Below are positions 17,999 through 26,454 of a DNA stretch of 64,000 nt, piece after piece. The stretch spans positions 84,579 to 148,578 of the forward strand of contig MIAR01000035.1 of the NCBI GenBank assembly GCA_001829185.1. Direction: 5' to 3'. Position 1 is the stretch's first letter; each line of letters starts with the position of its first letter. Below the pieces are notes generated by a model, which saw only the letters and a program-made list of their open reading frames with translations, was not told where the DNA came from and made no database searches. A program made the translations under genes and the position numbers. The DNA is from Spirochaetes bacterium GWB1_60_80 (lineage in GTDB: Bacteria; Spirochaetota; Spirochaetia; Treponematales; UBA12059).

Positions 17999-19027
17999 TC
18001 AGAACACAATTTTTGACCTGAATTCGGAGGGAGTCATACCTGTGACTTTCTTGAACACGACGTTGAAAGTGGGTTTGGAAGCGAACCCGGCGTCAAGCGC
18101 GAGGCTCAGGATTTTCTGCCCGATTTGGCCGGGATCGGCCATCTTTGCCTGGACTTCACGTATCCGGCATTCCCCGATCAAGTCGTAAAAATTCCTCCCC
18201 GGGACTCGGTTGATGACCCAGGAGAGGGTGTTTCTTGGAACGTCAATATGGTTCGCCAAATCCGAAAGACTCAATTCGGGGTCAAGGTAGAGTTTTTCCT
18301 CCGAAAGAGCCCTGTCCAGAAGCATTCGAATCCGTTCCGCTTCCCTTTCGGTGACCACTGGCCTTTCTTTTGTCAGGGATGGATTGACGATAGCCTCAGG
18401 CGGCGTCTTTTGGAGAAGTCCACGAAAACTCAGAGCGATTACGAATATGGTCAGCGCCGGAACAATGAGATTTCTCACCGGGGAAAAGGGCGTCATGTGA
18501 AGTTTCAGGGCAAGGACAATGCCGAAAAATAAATACAGGCAAAGAAAGGCGACCAGGAGCCATCTAAGCCAATTGGGATCGACTCCGTCGAGATTGGAAA
18601 CCTCCTCCCTTAGTTTTCGGGCATACCGGTGGATCTTTCTTGAGACCGGAACCAGATAGATCATCATTTGGACCAGGAGGGTGCCCCATGATAGTACGGC
18701 CATTTCCGGCATAAGGGAGAGTGTCGCCAGGACGATGAAAGGAATTCCATGGATGAAAGCCTCCCGCTTTGTCGGGAATGTGCCGCAAAGCATCGTCCTG
18801 ATATAGGCCGCGAACAAAGGGGCCATCAGGAATTCGAGGGGTTCTACCAAGTCATCCGACTGAATTATCAGGGGATGGCTCAGATTGAGGAGACAACAAA
18901 CCAGAAACAGGGAGAGTGTCAGATTCCGCTCCCGGTTCTTTCCCGTGCGGGTCAATAGCAGGCCAACCGCGAAAGCCACGACGCCGAAACCTGTGCCTGC
19001 GCACCAGAACAGCCATTGTCGTTCCAT
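17999..19027 (-). CDS. AraC-family regulator with N-terminal membrane domain
   Basis: The 342-residue protein has about seven membrane helices in its first 215 residues. A C-terminal AraC DNA-binding domain (about 235-342) follows, with two helix-turn-helices: SLSDLANHIDVPRNTLSWVI, then ILSLALDAGFASKPTFNVVF and GMTPSEFR. Membrane-bound AraC regulators of this layout sense envelope or extracellular signals. The start is 3 nt after the TetR stop, so TetR and AraC form one operon. Base composition and codon use differ from the GC-rich neighbours on both sides, as in the whole 17999-23572 block. Confidence 0.88.
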   Translation of the reverse strand: MERQWLFWCAGTGFGVVAFAVGLLLTRTGKNRERNLTLSLFLVCCLLNLSHPLIIQSDDLVEPLEFLMAPLFAAYIRTMLCGTFPTKREAFIHGIPFIVLATLSLMPEMAVLSWGTLLVQMMIYLVPVSRKIHRYARKLREEVSNLDGVDPNWLRWLLVAFLCLYLFFGIVLALKLHMTPFSPVRNLIVPALTIFVIALSFRGLLQKTPPEAIVNPSLTKERPVVTEREAERIRMLLDRALSEEKLYLDPELSLSDLANHIDVPRNTLSWVINRVPGRNFYDLIGECRIREVQAKMADPGQIGQKILSLALDAGFASKPTFNVVFKKVTGMTPSEFRSKIVF

Positions 19028-19030
19028 GCG

Positions 19031-19678
19031 TTACTTTCCCTTTCCCGGCTTAAGGATGCCGTCAAGCAGCCAGGTCATCGTTTTTTGAAGTTGCGTCTCG
19101 AAATCAAGCCGAAAAATACCGAGCCCGGGAGTTTCAAGCGCCACCTCGATCGATGGTGAGCGCTCGGTGAGGTGGCCAACGCCAATGGCCATGCCGTAAA
19201 ACGCCAGTATGGTTTCCTTCCCTTTTCCGGCTAGCGGTGCCCATGAAGATTCCAGAAGCTCAGAACCCGATTCAAGGGCCGCCAGTGATTTTCGTTTGAA
19301 GGCGATAAGCCTTTCGAGACTCAGGTTTTTCTCGAGCAGGATGTGGACGATGGAAAATAGACGAACCAACAAGGATCTTTGCGCGAGACTCCTGGCAAGG
19401 ACGGCGGAAAGTCCCGTTGTGCTTTCCACGGGATTGTTTCTCAGTTCGGTTCTGAGATAAACAATCCATAATTCAAGCTCCCGCTCGAGTACCTCGAGAA
19501 CGAGCGCCTCCTTGGTCGGGAAATACTTGTACAGGGTTCCCTTGACGAGACCAAGGGCGGAAGCGACATCGGTCAATGTCACGTCGTCAAAATCCCTTTC
19601 TGAGAGGAGTCCCGCAGCGCTCTCGATAATGTCGAGGCGACGTTTGGTTTTCTGATCATCGCCGATGGCCCGTTTCAT
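19031..19678 (-). CDS. TetR-family transcriptional regulator
   Basis: The 215-residue protein has a classic N-terminal TetR helix-turn-helix: VTLTDVASALGLVKGTLYKYF, with the conserved KYFPTKEALV continuation. A variable ligand-binding C-terminal region follows. It is transcribed away from the SDR gene. The shared intergenic region holds two TGAC-based palindromes that are likely its operators. It probably represses the SDR and its own operon. Confidence 0.9.
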   Translation of the reverse strand: MKRAIGDDQKTKRRLDIIESAAGLLSERDFDDVTLTDVASALGLVKGTLYKYFPTKEALVLEVLERELELWIVYLRTELRNNPVESTTGLSAVLARSLAQRSLLVRLFSIVHILLEKNLSLERLIAFKRKSLAALESGSELLESSWAPLAGKGKETILAFYGMAIGVGHLTERSPSIEVALETPGLGIFRLDFETQLQKTMTWLLDGILKPGKGK

Positions 19679-19697
19679 GGATTAACGATAGCATAAT

Positions 19698-19766
19698 TGA
19701 CCATGGGTCATCAAGCTTGACAGAGTTTTAAAACAAGAGTATCCTTTTATAAATGACCTAGAGTCA
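19698..19766 (+). promoter_or_regulatory. Divergent TetR/SDR control region: promoter and two palindromic operators
   Basis: The promoter reads TTGACA (19717-19722), 17 nt spacer, TATCCT (19740-19745), directed toward the SDR gene. Two related palindromes flank it: TGACCATGGGTCA (19698-19710) and TGACCTAGAGTCA (19754-19766). The second covers the predicted transcription start and ends just before AGGAGG. The layout suits a TetR repressor controlling both directions. Confidence 0.68.
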
Positions 19767-19784
19767 ATTAGGAGGAGATTACTC

Positions 19785-20576
19785 ATGAACAACTCGCTTT
19801 ATTCGGGACGCACCGCGCTTGTCACAGGAGCTTCGAGCGGTTTGGGATCGGACTTTGCGCGCCAGCTTGCCAGGCAAGGAGCAAATCTAATCATCACCGC
19901 CCGCAGGGCAGCCGCGCTTGAGGCGCTCGCAAGGGAAATCATCGCCGAAACCCCGGGAATAAATGTCGATGTCATAGTGTTGGATTTGGGGCAAAGTGAT
20001 TCTGTGGAGAGGCTCGCTGCCGAAATCGCCACAAGGGGGCTCGTCGTGGACATCCTGATCAACAACGCGGGATACGGGTCTTATGGACCCTTCGACCAAA
20101 TTCCCTGGGAGAAGGAAAACACCATGCTCCAGCTTGATATCGTGACCTTGGTAAGAACCACGAAAGTTTTTGCGGAAGGGATGAAAAAAAGGGGGTGGGG
20201 CCGCATTCTCCAGGTGGCGAGCATAGCGGCCTTTCAGGCCACTCCGCTGTATGCGTCGTATGGCGCCGGGAAGGCTTTCGTGCTTAATTACGGGATAGCC
20301 GTGAACCGCGAGTTGCGTGGAACGGGCGTGACCTGCACAGTACTGTCCCCCGGCGTCACCGCCACCGAATTCCTCAAGGTGGCGGACCAGAGACCGACCT
20401 CCTTCCAAAGGTCAACCATGATGACGAGCCCAGCGGTCGCGAAAATCGGACTTGCGGCCCTTGCCAAGGGCCGCAAGTCCGTCGTCCCCGGATTCGGGAA
20501 CACGGTAGCCGCCGTCATGACCCGGTTTATCGGGAGGGGTGTGGCGGCCGCTGTGGCCGAGGCTGCTATGCGTTAG
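19785..20576 (+). CDS. Short-chain dehydrogenase/reductase
   Basis: The 263-residue classical SDR has cofactor motif TGASSGLG near residue 15, NNAGYG near 90, the Ser region VASIAAF and the catalytic YxxxK as YGAGK. Arg residues in TARRAAAL after the second strand suggest NADP(H). It reduces or oxidises a small carbonyl or alcohol substrate of unknown identity. The ATG has GGAGGAG upstream. It is divergent from the TetR gene and converges with the ABC permease, stopping 6 nt before that gene's stop. It was probably acquired with its regulator. Confidence 0.9.
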   Translation: MNNSLYSGRTALVTGASSGLGSDFARQLARQGANLIITARRAAALEALAREIIAETPGINVDVIVLDLGQSDSVERLAAEIATRGLVVDILINNAGYGSYGPFDQIPWEKENTMLQLDIVTLVRTTKVFAEGMKKRGWGRILQVASIAAFQATPLYASYGAGKAFVLNYGIAVNRELRGTGVTCTVLSPGVTATEFLKVADQRPTSFQRSTMMTSPAVAKIGLAALAKGRKSVVPGFGNTVAAVMTRFIGRGVAAAVAEAAMR

Positions 20577-20582
20577 TCGACT

Positions 20583-22877
20583 TTATTCATAGGCCAAGGC
20601 TTCTCGGGTGGACAGGCCAATGGCGCCGCCCGCGGGAATCCTGCTCGCGAGAAACCCGAATACCGCCGTGGCGGCGATTGTGATCCAGAATCCCGCGGGA
20701 CTAAACGCATAACGCAAGACCACGCCTTCCCCGAACATGATCGCCCCGAACAGAACCGACGCGGCCAGGCTTAACGGCCAGGACAGGATCAATCCAAGGA
20801 TGAGTCCCGCTCCGCTCGTGGCCATCCCCTCCATCAGGAAAATCTTGATGATTTTCCGAGGAGTCGCCCCAATCGCCCTGAGGACGCCAATTTCCCGGGT
20901 CCTCTCCATGACCGTAATCGAGGTCGCGGAGGCCATTCCCAGGGCGCTAACGCTGAGAACAAGAAAGGCCAAAAGCAGCAGGGCGATCAGGATAATATTG
21001 AGGTGATCGGCGATTATCTTGACCCGCTCCGCCTGGGACATGACATCGAGGACGCTCAGGCTCGATGCCTTGACCGCCCGTTCAATCTCCTTTTTGAGGG
21101 CCATTACCCCCTGGTATTCGCCGTCCCGCGCGGTTATCATCAGGGTATTGACAAGGTGGGCGGGATTTGCCCATCGGTCGTAGAATGCGTCGTTTATATA
21201 AATTTTGGGGCGATCGATTTCTTCCGCAATACCCACCAGCTTCATTTGGCGGCTAACGCCCGCTATCCCGACGGACAGCGTCTGGCCTATTATGGGTTGG
21301 TGGAATAATTCGACCGCGGCCTGGTTCAAGACGACCTCGGGGTCGCTGGCGGATTCAAACCAATGGCCCTGGGCCATCTTCATCGCCATGACCCTTGAAT
21401 CAAGCGGAAGCGCCACAATTCCGATTCCGTCGTCGGTACCCGCCAGGCTTGTCTGGAGTTCGCCCCGTCCACCCGTCCAGGCTTCGATACGTTCGATGCC
21501 GGAAATGCTCTCGAAAGGTTCAAGGAATTCGCTTTCTGGAACGGGTTTCGTCAAAACCACCTGGATGTCGTAACGCATGGAATCACCGGTCGACGTGAGG
21601 AAATTCGAGAGGCTCTGGCGAAGGTTGAAGCCTGAGCTGAAAATCGCGACGCCAAGGGCGGTAGCGAGCGCAGTGACGACGACCCTTCCCGTAACCCTCG
21701 TCCTGTGCCGAAATGGGGTTTCACCGAGCGCCTCGCGGACGCTGACGCGTCCTGCCTTGATCAAAGTCGGGAAGGCGAAAAGGAAGGGCAAAACCAGCGC
21801 CGATACGATAAGAAGCGCAAAGACTTCTGCCGGGAGGCTCGTGGTAAGGATATTGAAATTGAGGATTCCCGCGCAAAAATAGGAGAAAGCATAACCGGTG
21901 GAGATCGCCAATGGTATTGCTATTAGACCCGAGATCAGGGCATAAAACAGAAGGTATACCGAAAAAATTCCGGCGATTCGGGCTCGCGTCCCCCCTATGG
22001 CCTTGAGGATTCCGATTTGCCTGATTTGTTTGGCCACCAATGCGGCCACTACCTGACCGACAAGGATCGAACTCAAAAGAAAAGCCAGTAGTCCGATTAT
22101 CCCTATTATGGCGAGTAACATGTCGAGTTGCCACTGGTGGGGATGTTCCAGAAACGGACGCACCTCGACCGTGGAATTCGCGATCCCCCCGGAACCTGAA
22201 TCAGCCATTAGTTTGGCGACCGCCGCTTCAACCTCCGACCTGGAATTGACGTCCCGAAAGCGCACGATCAGGCGTTTTCCCGATTCAGCGCCGCTCAGTG
22301 TCGAAAATGTCTCCATGTCTGTATAGGCGTAAATAAAATGATCTTGTGTCGCCGGGGGCAAGGCCGGATCGAAAACGATCCCCTCTACCGGGACCTCGAT
22401 ATTCCGAGCGCCATTTCGGACTGAGGCGACTGAGGAAATTGTGAGCGCAGAAATGAGAAGCCCATCGCGTTCAATGAGAATCGACCCCCGGGAGGGTTTG
22501 TGCGCGCCGGATTCGGAAACGATTTTGGCCAGAGCCATGTTTTCAAAATCGCCTACTCCGAAGAGCCAGAGGGGAATCCAGCTGTCGGGATACACCTCGA
22601 CCCTGAGCATCTTGAGATCGCGGAATTCAGCGGATTCGATTTCCCCGCGCGCCTTCAGAGTGTCAAGGATGGAATCATCCTTTTCCTTCAGTGTAAAGAT
22701 CGCGTGGACGGGTGAAGTTCCAAGGAAATTCCCCTTGAGGTCCCGGCTCAGCACGCTCCATGAAACGGCAACGGAACCGAGACCCCAAAGGCCAAGCGCC
22801 AGGGCGAATATAACAAGTAGCGATTTCCCCTTTCCCTCCGTTACGTCCTTCCATGCCTTGAGAATTTGGTATTTCAT
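20583..22877 (-). CDS. ABC transporter permease, FtsX/MacB type (two FtsX domains)
   Basis: The 764-residue product has an N-terminal helix, a large extracytoplasmic domain, and FtsX helices (SILVGQVVAALVAKQIRQIGILKAIGGTRARI). A second periplasmic domain follows, then a second FtsX unit (VMERTREIGVLRAIGATPRKI). The repeated IGxLxAIGxT coupling-helix motif is the FtsX hallmark. Such permeases export lipoproteins, peptides or drugs, or transmit force rather than transport. ATG at 22877 overlaps the ATPase stop (ATGA) with GGAG upstream, and is preferred over the ATG at 22889. Confidence 0.9.
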   Translation of the reverse strand: MKYQILKAWKDVTEGKGKSLLVIFALALGLWGLGSVAVSWSVLSRDLKGNFLGTSPVHAIFTLKEKDDSILDTLKARGEIESAEFRDLKMLRVEVYPDSWIPLWLFGVGDFENMALAKIVSESGAHKPSRGSILIERDGLLISALTISSVASVRNGARNIEVPVEGIVFDPALPPATQDHFIYAYTDMETFSTLSGAESGKRLIVRFRDVNSRSEVEAAVAKLMADSGSGGIANSTVEVRPFLEHPHQWQLDMLLAIIGIIGLLAFLLSSILVGQVVAALVAKQIRQIGILKAIGGTRARIAGIFSVYLLFYALISGLIAIPLAISTGYAFSYFCAGILNFNILTTSLPAEVFALLIVSALVLPFLFAFPTLIKAGRVSVREALGETPFRHRTRVTGRVVVTALATALGVAIFSSGFNLRQSLSNFLTSTGDSMRYDIQVVLTKPVPESEFLEPFESISGIERIEAWTGGRGELQTSLAGTDDGIGIVALPLDSRVMAMKMAQGHWFESASDPEVVLNQAAVELFHQPIIGQTLSVGIAGVSRQMKLVGIAEEIDRPKIYINDAFYDRWANPAHLVNTLMITARDGEYQGVMALKKEIERAVKASSLSVLDVMSQAERVKIIADHLNIILIALLLLAFLVLSVSALGMASATSITVMERTREIGVLRAIGATPRKIIKIFLMEGMATSGAGLILGLILSWPLSLAASVLFGAIMFGEGVVLRYAFSPAGFWITIAATAVFGFLASRIPAGGAIGLSTREALAYE

Positions 22878-23572
22878 GGGCGGCTCCATTCGTCGCCGAC
22901 GATCATGCCATCCTTGAGGCTTACCACCCGACTGTATTCCTTGCCCAAATTACGTTCATGTGTCACGACGACTACGGTCTTCCCGGCATCGACGAGACCT
23001 CGAAAGATACCGAGGACGATTTCCGCGTTTGCGCTGTCAAGATTTCCCGTGGGTTCGTCGGCCACGATCAGTGGCGGGTCGTTCGCCAATGCCCGGGCGA
23101 TCGCCGCCCTCTGTTGTTCCCCTCCGGAAAGTTCGGACGGGAGCTTTCGGGCGTGATCGAAGATTCCTGTCTGTTCAAGCAGGGATAGTGCCCTTTCGCG
23201 GCGTTCTTTTTTAGGTATGACTCCAACGAATTCCATGGGAAGCAAGATGTTCTGGAGAATCGTTATCGTTGGGATAAGCTGGAAAAACTGGAAGACGATT
23301 CCGGCCATCCTGCCTCTCCAAAGCGCGAGCGGGCCTTCCTTCATGGTATGAACTGTTGTGCCGTCGACGATGACCTCTCCTTCGCTCGGGTGGTCGATCC
23401 CCGTGATCATGTTGAGCAGCGACGATTTTCCGCTGCCTGATTTTCCGACGATCGCAAGATGTTCTCCCGATCCGATACTCAGATTGATTTTCCTGAGTGC
23501 TTCGCACCGTGTTCCGTTGCTTCCGTAAGTCAATGAGACTTCGTTCAGCCTGACAAGTTCCGCTTGCTTCAT
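22874..23572 (-). CDS. ABC transporter ATPase, LolD/MacB type
   Basis: The 232-residue ATPase has Walker A GKSGSGKSS, Q-loop VFQFFQLIPTITI, signature LSGGEQQR, Walker B LIVADEPTGNLDSA and the switch His in VVVVTHE. This is the LolD/MacB/FtsE group that pairs with FtsX-type permeases. The ATG at 23572 follows AAAGGAGCGAACC. The longer open frame to 23734 has no protein character. It forms an ATGA-coupled pair with the permease and is probably the first gene of the unit. Confidence 0.92.
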   Translation of the reverse strand: MKQAELVRLNEVSLTYGSNGTRCEALRKINLSIGSGEHLAIVGKSGSGKSSLLNMITGIDHPSEGEVIVDGTTVHTMKEGPLALWRGRMAGIVFQFFQLIPTITILQNILLPMEFVGVIPKKERRERALSLLEQTGIFDHARKLPSELSGGEQQRAAIARALANDPPLIVADEPTGNLDSANAEIVLGIFRGLVDAGKTVVVVTHERNLGKEYSRVVSLKDGMIVGDEWSRP

Positions 23573-23782
23573 TCTGGTTCGCTCCTTTGATTCGCGTTCT
23601 TTGCCAAATGTAGGATTATTCGCGAAAGGAGTCGTCTGATTGGGACGGTCGAGACCCGAATGTCGCTGGATTGTCGGTGGTGAGGGAATCCACCGGCGAT
23701 TCAAGAATCTGAGCCTCGCTGAACGACAGGCCATGAGGGAGGGGAGGAGCCGCGTTCAACCAGGAATAGGTCACAGGAACCT
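23573..23782. other. Spacer between ABC transporter and tRNA-Pro region
   Basis: No convincing gene was seen. Minus-strand frames cross it but lack ribosome sites and family character. It may hold the promoter of the ABC transporter unit; no clear -35/-10 pair was picked out. Confidence 0.4.
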
Positions 23783-23867
23783 TTCGACTCCGCCTTACCC
23801 TTATAAAAAAAAGAATGAGGGCGTCCGAAGACGACCTCATTCTTTTTTCGGGCAAGGCGGAGTCGAA
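23783..23867. repeat. Long inverted repeat joining tRNA-Pro 3' end and its terminator
   Basis: TTCGACTCCGCCTTACCC (23783-23800) is the reverse complement of the tRNA-Pro 3' end (23850-23867) with one mismatch. Between them sits the terminator stem, so the whole is a hyphenated palindrome of 85 bp. Confidence 0.85.
23805..23848 (-). terminator. Bidirectional terminator downstream of tRNA-Pro
   Basis: The stem AAAAAAGAATGAGG/CCTCATTCTTTTTT encloses a nested CGTC-CGAA-GACG hairpin. On the minus strand it is followed by a T-run (23812-23805). The plus-strand side also ends in TTTTTT. Confidence 0.9.
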
Positions 23868-23921
23868 CCGCCGACCCCTAGTCCCCCAGACTAGTACGCT
23901 AACCATCTGCGCTATTGCCCG
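23848..23921 (-). tRNA. tRNA-Pro (anticodon GGG)
   Basis: The acceptor stem CGGGCAA/TTGCCCG, D-arm GCGCAGATGGTTAGCGT, anticodon stem CTAGT/ACTAG with loop CTGGGGG, and T-arm GGCGGTTCGACTCCGCC all fold. Anticodon GGG gives proline. The CCA end is not encoded. Confidence 0.95.
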
Positions 23922-24022
23922 ATTGGGGCTTGGCTGTACTGCCAGGCGCCGGGGGTGACGATAGCACGGGTGAGTGGAGAGTGTCAAGAAAAGCTGGCGC
24001 ACCGACGCGGTGAGGCAAAACT

Positions 24023-25801
24023 TTACGGGATGACGTAGCCGAGCTGGTTCATGGTAGTACGGCGGCTCAGGACTTCGCGGCGGTTGGGGGCGATGGCGAA
24101 GGCTTGGCGCAGGTAGAAGGCAGCGCGCTGATAGTCGCGGGTGTCGGCATAGTAGTCGTACATACCCACCAAGGCGTCGACGTTCATGCTGTCCTCCACC
24201 AGGGCGGTGCGCAGGGAGTTAAGGATAGCTTCGGGGTTGGTCTGCAGACGTGAGTTGAGCCAGTGTAATGAGGCGTTGTAGGCGGCGCTGCCGCGGGTGG
24301 TCAAGAGGGGGGTCAGAATGGTGGCGGCCAAGGCTTTTTGGCCGGAATCAACCAGCATGGTCAAGTAGGCGATGCGGGCCGGCTCGGCGTTGGGGCTGGC
24401 CTCGCGCCATTCAGCCGCGATGACCAGAGCCAGCTCGAAGTGTTCGGCATTGCGGTAGGCCCGGTAAACCAGTTCGTACTCGTTGGGACGCAGCCCCATC
24501 AGGCGCAGGCTGTCGGCCCGACCGGCGGCGGTGACGAAATCGCCGTTGCGCAGGTCGGCGGCCAGGAGTATCAGCAGAGCTTCGCGCGAAGCCGGTTCCA
24601 ACTGCAGCACGGCGGCGGCCAGGAGCTGGGCCTCAGCCTGTTCCTGCGAGTTGCTGCCGGTGTTGAGCAGGTTGGCGGTGTAGATCATCAGCGACACATC
24701 GCTGGGATAGCGTTCTAGGGCTCGACGCAGGTATACTAGGGCATTGCGGCGGTCGCGGTTGTGCTCCAGGGCCACCCGGGCGCGCAATAGCAGGTAGAGG
24801 CGATCCAGGGCGTTGACGCTAGCGTAGGCGTCGAGCAGGGGCAGGGCCTGGCGATATTCCTTGCCCTCGACGAGCAGGTGGGCGCGCATCAGCACGAAAG
24901 CCGAGTTGGTCGGCTCCTCCAGCAGGACGCTGGTAATCACCGGCAGAGCCTCGCTGTAACGAGCCGCGGCGTACAGAGCACCAGCGTAGGCCCGGCGGTA
25001 CAGGATGGTGCGCTTGACCAGTTGGTCGACGGTTTCCAGCAGCTGGATGGCCTCGGGCGCCTGGCTGGCCTTGACCAAGAGGGCGGCCAGGGCCAGTTGC
25101 GACTGATAATTGTCCGGCGCCAGGGTTAGCGACTGCCGGTAGGCGACCATGGCGCTAGCGTTTTCGCCGGTTCGCTCCAGGGCCAGGCCGCGCACCAAGC
25201 TGGCTAAGGAGGAGGCGACGCCGAAACGGGCGAAGCGCTCCAGAGCCGCCATGGCCTGATCGGCGGCTTCCGAGGTGCGGAAACGAAACATCAACAGGGC
25301 CGGCAACAATTCCTCGAGCGCCGAGGCATTGGCCGGCAGGATCACCGGCCGGCCGTTGCGGGCTTCGATAAAAAGCTTGACCAGCGGGTCGGTTTGAGGC
25401 ACATCGCGGATCGGTTCAAACGAGCCCATCAATTCCGGGTAGGCCAGCCGGGCCATCTCGTAGGCCAGCCAACGGTAAACCAAAACGCGGTCGGCCGGCA
25501 GGGCGCTGGCCGTTCCAAGCAGTTCCACGGCGGCCACCAGGCTGAGCGGACCGCCCATCACCAGTTGGGTTTCAACGGCCTCGCGCTCGGCGACGGCCGG
25601 ATCCACCACCGGGGTGCCGGACAGGCTGGTGCCACTGGCGGCCGGGTCGGTGGTAACGCAGGCGGCCAGGCTCCAGACAAGGCAAAGCAGGCAGCCGAGC
25701 CGCCTGGTCGCCCCGAGAATTTCGTGCCTGGAAGAAACGCCGCGCCTGTCCACCGTACCACCCGCCCGTCTGACCTGATCAATCCGCCGCCGGCTAATCA
25801 A
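24023..25801 (-). CDS. TPR-repeat lipoprotein
   Basis: The 592-residue protein has a lipobox-like signal end (LVWSLAAC, Cys about residue 48) after an unusually long N-terminal extension. About ten TPR-like helical pairs follow, such as SASAMVAYRQSLTLAPDNY, NALVYLRRALERYPSDVSL and QRAAFYLRQAFAIAPNRRE. It is likely a periplasmic-side scaffold attached to a membrane. The ATG at 25801 overlaps the stop of the upstream membrane-protein gene (ATGA), supporting this start by coupling. A later GTG (25753) would shorten the extension. Its function is unknown beyond protein-protein interaction. Confidence 0.8.
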   Translation of the reverse strand: MISRRRIDQVRRAGGTVDRRGVSSRHEILGATRRLGCLLCLVWSLAACVTTDPAASGTSLSGTPVVDPAVAEREAVETQLVMGGPLSLVAAVELLGTASALPADRVLVYRWLAYEMARLAYPELMGSFEPIRDVPQTDPLVKLFIEARNGRPVILPANASALEELLPALLMFRFRTSEAADQAMAALERFARFGVASSLASLVRGLALERTGENASAMVAYRQSLTLAPDNYQSQLALAALLVKASQAPEAIQLLETVDQLVKRTILYRRAYAGALYAAARYSEALPVITSVLLEEPTNSAFVLMRAHLLVEGKEYRQALPLLDAYASVNALDRLYLLLRARVALEHNRDRRNALVYLRRALERYPSDVSLMIYTANLLNTGSNSQEQAEAQLLAAAVLQLEPASREALLILLAADLRNGDFVTAAGRADSLRLMGLRPNEYELVYRAYRNAEHFELALVIAAEWREASPNAEPARIAYLTMLVDSGQKALAATILTPLLTTRGSAAYNASLHWLNSRLQTNPEAILNSLRTALVEDSMNVDALVGMYDYYADTRDYQRAAFYLRQAFAIAPNRREVLSRRTTMNQLGYVIP

Positions 25802-26379
25802 TCCTCGATACTCATCTCATCATGATCCAATTCGTTCTGATGCTTGTGTTTAAAATGCGACTTATTCACAATATATATCATATAGAGGAATATTCCAGCC
25901 GCCATGATGAACGCCGGCCACCAGACGGCCAGAAACGAGCGGAAAGAGACTGAATTCTGCCCAAACGAGAAAATGGAAAACAAGGTGCCCAGGATCAGGA
26001 AGGCCGTTCCCGGCACGAAGTACACCGGATGGAGCCGTTTGTAACGTAAATAACCAGCCGGAAGGACGGATAGACCCGAAGCCAACACGAATAGCGGCCA
26101 GACCTTGCGCACGGGCAGCGGCACCAGGATGATGAGCTGCAGGATAATGGCGCAGAGCAGGATGAGCAACGAAACGAACAGGAATTTCTTGCGCAGGTTT
26201 TTGAGGATGATCAGATACAGGCTGCAGACCGCCAGAAAAGCCGGAATCAGCGGCCAAAGGTTGCGCAGGCGCGGCGCCAGGCCGGTAGTCATGAAGAGAA
26301 AGGCAATGCCAATGACCACGCAAGCCGAGGCAAGCATGAAAATAAATTCGGTAAGTACTTTTGAATGTTTTGTCGTCAT
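25798..26379 (-). CDS. Small multi-pass membrane protein, function unknown
   Basis: The 193-residue product has about six membrane helices, two of them being FIFMLASACVVIGIAFLF and FLFVSLLILLCAIILQLII. A hydrophilic, His- and acid-rich tail closes it (KHKHQNELDHDEMSIED). No known family is recognised. There is no Shine-Dalgarno; instead a promoter (TTGGCA-17-TACTAT) places the transcript start at the ATG, so it may be leaderless. It is ATGA-coupled to the TPR lipoprotein, suggesting a shared envelope role. Confidence 0.75.
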   Translation of the reverse strand: MTTKHSKVLTEFIFMLASACVVIGIAFLFMTTGLAPRLRNLWPLIPAFLAVCSLYLIILKNLRKKFLFVSLLILLCAIILQLIILVPLPVRKVWPLFVLASGLSVLPAGYLRYKRLHPVYFVPGTAFLILGTLFSIFSFGQNSVSFRSFLAVWWPAFIMAAGIFLYMIYIVNKSHFKHKHQNELDHDEMSIED

Positions 26380-26385
26380 AATCTA

Positions 26386-26414
26386 ATAGTACGCATTTAA
26401 GCCCGATTTGCCAA
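26386..26414 (-). promoter_or_regulatory. Promoter giving a leaderless start for the membrane protein
   Basis: On the minus strand, TTGGCA (26409-26414), 17 nt, TACTAT (26386-26391), then the ATG at 26379 only 6 nt further. The predicted start coincides with the start codon. Confidence 0.65.
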
Positions 26415-26417
26415 GAC

Positions 26418-26447
26418 TTGCAAGGGCTTAAAACCACATGGTATAGT
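26418..26447 (+). promoter_or_regulatory. Promoter giving a leaderless or near-leaderless start for the lipoprotein gene
   Basis: TTGCAA (26418-26423), 18 nt, TATAGT (26442-26447), then ATG at 26455. The predicted start lies at or 1 nt before the ATG and no Shine-Dalgarno is present. Its -35 region overlaps the start of the opposing promoter. Confidence 0.62.
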
Positions 26448-26454
26448 GGCACTC

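Noticed and set aside
23616..24002. Minus-strand frame of 128 codons across tRNA-Pro
   Set aside because: It runs through the tRNA and its terminator and has no ribosome site.
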